Source: Capitella teleta
Taxonomy: Eukaryota > Annelida > Polychaeta > Capitellidae
Direction of reading: 5' to 3'
Assembly: GCA_000328365.1 (NCBI GenBank)
Contig: KB310359.1
Location: 33,281 to 97,280 of the forward strand
DNA: 64,000 nucleotides
In this document: in pieces, positions 52,101-62,100 of the stretch
Layout of the letters: each line of letters opens with the position of its first letter
Numbering within the stretch: position 1 is the stretch's first letter
Notes under the pieces: generated by a model
The model's database searches: none
What the model saw: only the letters and a program-made list of their open reading frames with translations
Told to the model about the DNA's origin: nothing
Made by a program: the position numbers and the translations under genes

Positions 52101-52667
52101 CTGCGAACGGTGGTCGACATGAAGAACGACGAAATACACGAACTGCGGCGGCAGAAGATGGAGTTGATCAAGCAGCTGGAGGAGCTGCCCCCCGCGCGCG
52201 AACAGATTCGCAGTCTGACGCAGAAGCTAGAAAACCTCGAAGCCATCATCGCGCTGAAGGGCGACTACGAGAAGCAACTGTCTGCCAAGTACGCTGACAT
52301 GACGCGGCGCTTCGACCGCGAATCAAAAGCCAACAAGCGCCTCTCGATGAACAACGAGGAGCTAGCGTTCCGCCTCAACCAGGATTCATCCGACGGATGC
52401 TCGTCTCCGGATCACCTGCGCAGGACGTTCAGCAGTTCGCCCACAGGCAGCGAAGGTGTGTCTGTGATGATGAGGAGGCGGTCTCCTCTCCCCCCGGCCT
52501 CTCCTCGCTCTCCTCGTTCGTCAAACAACCAATTCTTCCTCAGCCCCACGGATAACGATGACCGGCCGCTGCCCGTCACTGGACTCAAGCGGTCAGGAAC
52601 CTACGAACTGTTGAATAAGAAGTTTGACGACGACGCCGCTGGTGACCAAAGCAACGGTCACTCATAG
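37177..52667 (+). CDS. MTUS1-like: CAP-Gly plus MTUS-family microtubule plus-end protein
   Basis: Fifteen exons: 37177-39349, 41877-42026, 43561-43681, 44078-44213, 44267-44966, 45247-45329, 46160-46370, 46428-46538, 48966-49207, 49268-49349, 50028-50186, 50514-50569, 50625-50730, 51826-51899, 51957-52667. All junction phases agree and give 1704 residues, plus an unseen start exon. Residues 66-135 are a CAP-Gly domain ([39 protein letters not shown]), with the usual GKNDG as GKHNG. A long acidic, Ser-rich disordered region follows, then basic Ser/Pro/Lys stretches with the EB-binding SxIP motif [12 protein letters not shown] (46220-46231). The last third is coiled coil. It has [10 protein letters not shown], like MTUS1 VVIQHLLSE, and ends [20 protein letters not shown], matching [20 protein letters not shown] of vertebrate MTUS1. 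The role is inferred as tracking growing microtubule ends through tubulin/EB tails and EB1. Vertebrate MTUS1/2 lack CAP-Gly. Confidence 0.88.
45274..45281. promoter_or_regulatory. CRE palindrome inside a coding exon
   Basis: TGACGTCA within the 16-base string TCGCGTGACGTCATCA (45269-45284). The same 16 bases recur at 46459-46474 two exons later, both encoding the RVTSS peptide. Whether it has any regulatory role is unknown; it may only mark a small coding duplication. Confidence 0.3.
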
Positions 52668-52990
52668 ATTAAAGCGTAGATTTCTTTCAATTGCTTCAGT
52701 GGATGTCGATTCAACGGTGCTTTTTCTGCCACTCATTTTTAAACGCAGCGCAGTTAAACATGTTTGTTCTTTTACTTGTTTATTTTCTTGTTTAATTTTT
52801 TATATCTTCCAGCAGTCTTTCCTTCGTTTTCTTTTTCTCTTTTTTTTTTTCTTGAATTTCATTTAATAACTTTCATTATTATTCATATGTGGTCTGCGAT
52901 TTCATTTGAATTGAGGCCACTGTTTGCGCTCTCTTGTTGAATGATGTACGTTTCTGTGTTTGCTACAAAAATCATGTTTCTGTGTCACAA

Positions 52991-52996
52991 AATAAA
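52991..52996 (+). terminator. Poly(A) signal of the CAP-Gly/MTUS gene
   Basis: AATAAA 323 bases after the stop, in ACAAAATAAATTATTCG, followed by a T/G-rich stretch suitable for cleavage. Confidence 0.5.
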
Positions 52997-55789
52997 TTAT
53001 TCGTTGATGTTGTCCTAAGTCAAAGTCCACGCTTTCCTCTCATTTTTATCGCATCCATGTCGTTTATATGCTTTGGGCTTCTGGTCAGATTTCTTAAGAC
53101 GAAATGTCAAATTCCTAACTAATTATTAATTGGAATTATACATCGCGTTTCTTTTGCAATTAACAAAGTTAACATGTCTTTTCTCGCTTGCTATGAGAGG
53201 CATGGATTCATGATGATCAGACGTACTGCTGCCTCGGGATATCTAGCTATGCTACCTACACGTCTGAGACTTGTCGATCCATTAATTGGGCCACAACGCT
53301 ATCATTGGCGATGGACGATATGCAAGGACAAAGATATACTCTATGATCGACATAGAGTATTATTAATACTAAACTGTCAACCACAACGAATATTGTGTAA
53401 ATTATTAAGGGGTTACATAACTCAAAGGTTTGGCTGGCGGCCAAATATGCCGACCCCTGGCGGAGATAAAGCGCGTTGTGCGTTTTGGAATGTGAGGGAC
53501 ATTTTCTGAGAGTGATGAATCTTTGTCATATATTTAATTATATTGGATTATCTATAATTTTCTACATGCAATTACTCGCATTTCCGCTGTTGTGCGAATG
53601 GGGAGGTGACAGGAATTAAACAGCGGTTTTTTTTTTGTTTTTTTTTTATGATGTGCAATACACCTTATTACTCGATTCCAGTTCATTCAATTACAAATTC
53701 GTGACTCAAACTATTAATATTATAGAAAATATGAATGTAATATAGAATTGCTGAGGGTGCATCGATAAAAAGGAAATTTAATAAATTGTAGTAATGGTTA
53801 GATCAAAAATAGATAGCATTCAAGGTTGAAACCAATTTAATCGGTTTCCAGGGGCATATACTCGACCAGGGTTTCTAAGTTATTTAAAAACTGCATAAGC
53901 GCTTCTCGGCCACATTCAAGCATATGATCATTGGTTACCTTCAATTGTGCAGATGTAAGGGGGAGGGCGTGTTAAAGACACTATTATAACTGTTGCTGAT
54001 CACATTCCATGCTAATAGGGCCCCCATACACTCATCGAAATAGCATAAACTCAAGCTAGGCTAACAGACCGCTTGTTATAGTAATGCCGACCCCTTCAGA
54101 AATAAGCCATCAATAACCTCTTCAATTCGGATGAATTTACAATCGTCGCATTAAATAAATTGGTTATGGAGAGAAAAAAAAAACCGAAAGAAGCTCTTGA
54201 CCCTGTCATCAACAAAAAGAAAAACAAAATATGCCTGCTTTGATTTCTCCAATTGAATGCCTTGGTTACGTCATTCAGCTATCAACATATTGTGAGCCAA
54301 GAAAAATGTAAGGATTCACACCATGATGTCAGATATGACAAGAAAGAATGTCAACACTGGGACAAGCAATAAACAAATGCATTTAAACTGAGTTTCGTAC
54401 TTCTGGTCTATGACCTTTCACCCCTAGAGCCACGTGCATTGACATCTGTGAGTTTGTGCTACTGTTGTATCTATATAGCCGTCACCCAGCAGGCATCAAT
54501 CTGGACACAATGATTGTGTATTGGTGTATGTATGGCCGAAACATTTGAATTATAATCGCCATGGATGAATGTTAAAAAGGGGACCCGATGGCGATTGCTT
54601 TGAACTAGGCAGGAATGATGCATCCCAAAATACAATAATTATTTCTACGCTTTTTTATAAAGATTAAACTTGTAACACTTTATGTCGGCTTTTTGCTATA
54701 TAGATACATCGAATTCGACAGGCTTTCTTCTCGCGCTTTATTTCGGATTGTCGTGACTCGTTACGTGATTAAATAAAATCTCCTGTTGTTTACAATGGGA
54801 GCCGTTGAATGAGCAGATCTTTCAGCAGTTCTCATAAAGGAATTCTCGCACTCATCTCGTGTCAAGCAATTCTGCCTGAGTTAGCAAGTCCTTTTTTTAG
54901 TTTTCTTGAATTAAATGAAAAAATTAGTCACTCGTCACTCATAAAAACCGATCAAATCGATCTAAAAAGGTTGCAAAATGAACAGAGGTCCTTTTTAACT
55001 TCTCAACAACCAGGAAGCATTAGGTGAAAATTGAAGAATAAAAATCATGAACTCAAAAAAACCTGCAAGTATCAGACATAATATATTTACAGATCCTTTT
55101 ATGAATTACAATTTAACATTATTTTTTTTTATGATCACATTCTTGCTTTTGAATTTAAATTTCAGTAAAATACCAGCCTCAAACGTAATAATTCACGCAG
55201 TCTTTGCAATACAGCGTGGGTATTAGCCTGGTCATGGTGCTTAATCACCCTTCAACCTCACCCGAATCTTGCTCAATTCTCATTCTTGCAAACCAAACCA
55301 ATTCACAGCCAGTCATAAAATTATTACAATGTGATATGCAACGTGCGGTTCATTCGAACGAGAAGCTTTTAATGACACATAGCCAAAATATTGCTATTCA
55401 TTCAGTTTTACAATAAAAACGGATGTTTCATCATTTCGCTAAGCGATGTCGGAGTGAGCGGTTCGTGGTTTCCTGTTTTTGTGTGTTGTGGAATTTGCTT
55501 CGTACATAAACAGCACTCTCCTCCACTATGGACTCCTTTAACGAGCGCCGCATTCAACCAGGCAGCACTCACCGCAGAATCACCAGTGCGAGCAAGGCAT
55601 GATGTATAAACAGTGTTAACGACTGTTCTCCCAAGCCACAGGGATACTACACCAAGCGAAAAGCGGAAGTTTTGAAACGAATTATACAGGAAGATGGAGG
55701 GATAGGTCCGGGGAAAGTTCTTCCCAGAACGGAATCATCATCCGATCTATCAAGCCCTCCCCTGGGCACCGTTTTGTCGACTGAGGAGA
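52997..55789. other. Intergenic between the CAP-Gly/MTUS gene and INF2
   Basis: No coding exon I can support. The longest frame (53174-53509) resembles nothing I know and has no splice context. There are no elements with clear ends. The right 150 bases may be the 5' leader of INF2 (see the separate note on 55642-55861). Confidence 0.45.
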
Positions 55790-55816
55790 ATGACTTCTCT
55801 GGAATCCCGGCCGACT

Positions 55817-58800
55817 ATGGCCAGGAGGATCTCCGGAGTGATCCGAAATTTAGATTTCAAGGACTGTGATCCGGAGATGAGTGTGGGGTTCCTCAAATTA
55901 CCCTCGATGCGGACGTACGCAGCTTTGAACAAGAAATTGAGATCATGCGACCAAACGTGGATGAACGGTTTCCTGGAAGCGAGCGGCCTGAACGCGCTCC
56001 TAGAAGCGGTCGACTCACTCAGTTCCAAGAAACTCTGCCAACTGACCGACGCCATGATGCTCCTTGAGTGTGTGTCCTGCGTCCGAGAGGTCATGAACTC
56101 CAAGATGGGTCTGGAGTTTCTTTTGGATCCCCAACACCATCTTGTTCCAAAGTTGGTCAGAGGTAAGCAGATTACTGGTCCATGTGGCATCAAATGTAAA
56201 GAGGTTTGTTACCGTATGCAAAGTGATCAAGTCAACCAAGAACTCATCTTCATTTAATTAACATAATTTGCAATGTGTTGCGTCATAGATCGAGTACAAA
56301 GCCAGTTCAAGGCAACACTAATTAAAGCTGACCTTAATTAGCAATGCATCTAAACATCGACCAGCATTGTTGGGGTTTACAGATCCACCCAACCCTTTCG
56401 GGTGCAAGGGGCGCCAACACCGAATCTTGGATCCAGGATTTTCCTCTTATTCCATATATAAATCCCAAGGGTTCTCTATCCTGCATATTACCATTGGTAG
56501 CAGTACACATCGCCCAGCCGGAAGATTATAATTATAACGAATTACAGTTATATTTAACAATCATAACGCCATACATGCCAACCTTTGTCCAGAGCAAAAA
56601 CGGAGATAGACGAAATCGCTGACGGGGGTGGGCGAGGGAGGAGGTGCCCCCCTCAACATGGCCCCGTATATCAGTGGCTATAGGGTGGCACGAATTGGCT
56701 CAAACGTTTAGAGTTTTTAACCCAGAATTTTGGTACAAATAATCCACTTCACAAAAGTTTCAAATATTTTCAACGATGAAAATAAAGAAAGCCAGGGCTT
56801 GTACATGTACTAAAGAGAACAAAAAAAAAACTTATATCGGTAGTGATTTTATCAACTATGCAACTATAATAATGTTACATGGAAGGAAAATAAACTTACT
56901 GATACACAGTTCAAATTATTAATTTTCATTATCTCTTGAGCTCATTGTCATGTATGTGGCACCCTTGCAGGATTGAATTATTAGCCCCAATTATAGTATT
57001 AACATAGATGAAAAAAAATCTTCCTCTATGGTATTGGCGTTGTCAGATGTATAAGATCAACACTGTGACCAGGTCAGGGATCCTGGTCACAGGGCCGATC
57101 TTATGCAGTGCCCATGCATCTTATGACCCTCAAGCACATCATCAATGAACTGGTACATTGATTCTATCTCACGATGGCTGGCATGTCCATGAGGTGCATA
57201 TATATTATATGGTGATAACTTGCTAGCTACTTGAGCCGCTTCATCAATCAGAGATGTGGCCGAGACTGTACCATTACCCATGGGTTGAAAATCTCCACCA
57301 TTGAACCAAACAGGTTGGTTATGTTTGCTGTTTGATCAATTTGACGACCAACTGCTTATTTTGGAGTTTTTTTGGCGACATTCTCAGCATTCTGTTTGTG
57401 TTTTGAAATCCCGGTGTGATCAACCAAGGCCTTGTTCACGTTCGGGATATTTGACTATGAAAGTCATGTTGTAAGTGAAAGTAGAGTAGTACACGTGTAC
57501 AACCATTGTACATAAATAACATAAGTGAACAAGCTGAGCATATAATGAAAGCGAGCATCTGATTGGTCACAGCTTCGGAACGATAAAGAGCATGGACCAA
57601 TCACACGCAGCTTCATAAGAGTACAACGAAAAATTGAGCGGGAAACGGAGCTGCAGGGATTTTAATGAAAGAAAAAAAAAAAACCCCAAGAAGTTTATGA
57701 AAATCGGATCCAACCGGAGACTTATGCAAAACCAGATGGAGGTACAAATAAACGGAGTCAAAAATGGAGTGCTGGCATGTATGTAACGCCCAGAATTACT
57801 AAAGTGAGTTGTTTGAATTTAATGCAAGAATATTCTGAGACAACAAATCATCTCATTGTTGCATTGCACAAAGCAGACTTTACACAGCGCATGTCTGCAT
57901 AAATTCCTATTGTCACCCACAAATATCATACTTATGCTATACAAATATTGACAGTGAATATGTGTGTACTGAGCCTACGCTGATATACACTATTATAATA
58001 ATGTCTGTTGTTGTAGAGCATTCCCTAAAGCTTTCGTCATATTGTTGTCCTGAGTGCTTTCACAAACAAGAACAACCCTTCTCAAATTGGCGACATTTTT
58101 CTCTCTCCTCGTGACAATTTGAGAACAATATGGTGGTTTTTATGCTTTGATATAAAACCGCACTTCACATTCCTTGCAAAAATAGTTATTAATAGTGTAT
58201 CAAGTTGAACACATCAACGAACTCTCAACAGTGTTCTGTTTGAAATTTGAGCGCAGACATATCCAGTCTGTGGAATACTGCGTGGGTTGAATTGGTTGCC
58301 AGACACAGATTATGACATGATCATTGCATATGCCGTAAACTGCACATGGGCAATCATCTTTTTTTCCTCTCTATCTATATATATATGAATGAAGATGATT
58401 TTTCCCTGCTAAGCGAGCGACATATCACGCAAAATATCACCGCAAAACGAGATCGCTTTATGGCGCTCACATATTTCTCGGAAATCGAAGATCGAATGAT
58501 TGACATTTGTGAAAACATGAAAGGAAGTGCTTACTCGCGCCTTATGGCCAACTATGTGTAACATCTGAATAATTACTCATTCGATATTTTTCTCTATGTA
58601 TTTAATTGGAAATAAATAATCAAGTATCTGATTTAAGAGAAACTCTGAAAAGGTGCAAATGTTAACTTTTAATGTTACGTTTTATTACAGTTTAAATGCT
58701 TTTTAGTCGTATTTAGGTCAACAGGTGCCTTTTAAGTGCTTACATGTTACTCTGTCCGCGAATAGAAATATTTCTGGACATCAAGTTCACGCATAGTTTA

Positions 58801-59135
58801 ATGGTCAAGATGGTAAAAAAAAAAAATGACCACACAGAAAGTGTGAAACGAAATAAAAGTTTTATTAAACGCTATTGCAATTGGATTTACATTATTTATA
58901 TCTTTATGGCAGATCACGTGATCAAGAATCGTTGACCTTAGGTCACCAGTGAAAGCGAATCACTGTGAAATATAACTTATATATATCATAAAATTGGAGC
59001 CGTATGTTTAACTGGCTTTTTTGATAAATTGATTGACTAGCTGATTGACTGATTGACTGATTGATTGGTTGACTAACTGATTGACTGATTGACTGATTAA
59101 TTGACTAACTGATTGACTGATTGATTGACTGACGG

Positions 59136-59192
<57 letters not shown>

Positions 59193-62100
59193 CTGATTGA
59201 TTGATTGATTGACTGATTGATTGATTGATTGATTTCAGCCCTTGACAACCCGAACGTGGTCGTGAAGAAACAACTATACGAACTGCTCTCCGCCGTGTGC
59301 GTTTATTCGGAGGATGGAGCCAAACTTCTTCTCGATGCCTTTAGTGGTCTAAAGGTCCCTTTCATTTTCACTTTCGCTTTCATTATTATCATGAACTTCA
59401 CTTTCACTTCCCCTCTCTCGTGCATTGCAGACCAAGACGCAACGCCAGCGCTTCATTCCGATCCTCACAGATCTGCGGGATCCGGACAGCGCACCAGCGT
59501 TCGTCGCTGCAGTCTTGGGACTGGTTAACTGCATCGTGCTAGCGTGCGACGACCTTAAAGAGAGAATGCACCTCAGGGCAGAGTTCATAGGTCAGAATTA
59601 GCATATTAATAAGATGCAGGTCATACACGCAATCCTCAAACAGCTCTCGGTATCACGGAAATACTAGACAAGCTACACGATGGGTGTCCACCAGAGGACA
59701 TCGCCGTCCAGTGCGACCTCTTCCTGGATGAAAAAAGAACAGACGAAGAATCCTTGGCTGAGCTCAGTCCGCAAGGATTGGACATCAACTGTCACCAAGA
59801 CGTCTTCGCTGTCATCTTAGACAAAGTCAGATCAGAGTCGAACGACACCCTGCTTCTGTCCATTCTGCAAAGCTTTCTTCAAGTCCAAGGCGAACAGAGG
59901 TCGGTCAAGATCTCTTTTTTAATCGCTCATTTCGAATTCTGAAAGCTACTTTTCAGTGCCATTATCTGGGAGCTGATTGATAAGTTGGTGTCAAAAGCGA
60001 TCTTGATCAACAATGAGGAAGAAGCTGATCTTCTGTTGAACCCTCACAAATCAGTCGACCTGAGGCAGCTGTTGGCGAAGGGTACCGGCAGTCAGACGAC
60101 CTGTGGGCTCGTGGACGACGGCAGCGTCTACTGCAACATCAACTGCGACTGCAAACGATCCACCAAAAGTGAACAACGGCAAAGTGAAGCTATGTGCTCC
60201 ATATGCCGAAATCTGCAAACATCTGGTCCAGGAGGCATTCCTCCACCTTCTAGTAGTATTCCAGCTCCTCCACCTCCTCCACCTCCTCCTGGAGACATAC
60301 CACCTCCCCCACCTCCACCAGGAGGCATACCACCTCCCCCACCTCCTCCTGGAGGCATACCACCTCCTCCACCTCCTCCACCTCCTCCTGGAGGCATACC
60401 ACCTCCCCCACCTCCGCCAGGAGGCATACCATCTCCTCCACCTCTTCCTGGAGGCATACCACCTCCCCTACCTCTGCTAGGAGGCATACCACCTCCCCCA
60501 CTTCCGCCAGGAGGCATACCACCTCCTCCACCTCCTCCTGGAGGCATACCACCTCCCCCACCTTCTCCTGGAGGCATACCACCTCCCCCACCTCCTCCTG
60601 GAGGCATACCACCTCCTCTGGGAGGAACTCCACCACCTCCACCTCCACCCGGTGGAGCACCTCCACCACCTCCCGGAGCTCCAATACCATGCAACAGTGG
60701 GGGTTTCAATGCACATCTCAGCAAGAGCCTCTCTGTTCCGATCCCCAAAACCAAAATGAAAACTTTGAACTGGACAAAGATTCCCAACAATGCTCTGTCG
60801 CGTGAGTATTGAGCCCCGGTCAGTGAGATTCTCTGGTGATAACACCACATCGTTCAGGGTCCAAATCAGTTTGGAGCGAAATTCACACTTTGAATGATCC
60901 CGTCGAAGTAGATTACTCAGTAATGGAGACGTTGTTTTGTCGCAACACTGTTGCTTCGAAGGACAAGAAGAAGGAAAACCAGAAAGAAGGCCCTTCTGAG
61001 GTGAGAATTCTCTCCTCGTATTTCCTTTGTTCAGAACTTCTGACGACAGATTAATTTGCTGGATATGAAACGAAGCATGAACGTCAATATTTTCCTCAAA
61101 CAATTCAAAATGTCCAATGAGGCTGTCGTTAAAGCGTTGAGGTGTGGAGATATGAGTAAGATTGAAAGTGAGACTTTGAGAGGTTTGCTCAATATCCTCC
61201 CTGAAGCAGACGAGGTGCGTATCTCTGGGTTTGGGAATTTCTTGGCTCATTGCCATGATTCCAGGTCGAGCTTATCCGGAATTTCGACGGAGACGAGACG
61301 AAACTTGGAAACGCCGAGAAGTTCTTTTCCAAGTTGATATCCCTGCCATCGTTTAGAATGCGAATTGAAGGCCTCTTGTTGCGGTCAGAGTTCAAGGTCA
61401 GATTTGATACCATCGACCCAGAGATCCAGGTCATCATCAGAGTATGTGAGGATCTCCTCTCAGAACCGAGCCTCAGAGAATTCCTCAAGATAGTCCTGGT
61501 CATGGGCAATTTCATGAACAACGTGAGTTCCAGTGTCCAATGTAATTCGTTCTCTCTGACGGAAGTGGATTAATTGAACAGAGTAGCTACGCTGGAAATG
61601 CAAGTGGATTCAAAATGGCGTCCTTGCTGAAGCTTTCCGAGACAAGAGCCAACAAACCACGTATGACCTTTCTGCATTTCTTGGTTGAAGTTGTCAGAGA
61701 AAGCGGGAAAGATGTGCTCAAGTTTTCGGATGAACTTCTTAAACCTTTGACGGTGGCTTCCAAGTAAGATTTTTTAAGTGTTGCGATGGAATGACCTCCG
61801 TTGTGCGTCTCAGGTTGTCTTTGGATGGAATATCAACCGACGTTAAGCAGTTGAATAAAAGTCTTGTTGGTTTAAAAGGACAACTGAGTTCATCTGATGA
61901 CGAAGGACTGAAAGAGCAGTTCTCAGAGTTCATCGGGGTAGGCCAAGATCCCCCTTCTTAGAAGAAGGGGATTTATTTGGTTGGGCATAGTTGGTTTAGA
62001 GAGATATCATGCACAACGAAGGTGGTTCGAAAAGTTCTTGGCCTGACATAGAATGCGCAGACGAGAAATTTGGAGGTTCGATAGAGCAACTATTCACAAG

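Noticed and set aside
53174-53509. A 111-residue frame after the CAP-Gly/MTUS gene
   Set aside because: Composition is unremarkable, there is no similarity I know and no promoter or splice context.
60128-61256. Long glycine-rich and Trp/Arg-rich frames on the minus strand
   Set aside because: They are the antisense of the INF2 FH1 proline repeat; the plus strand has the homologous, spliced gene.
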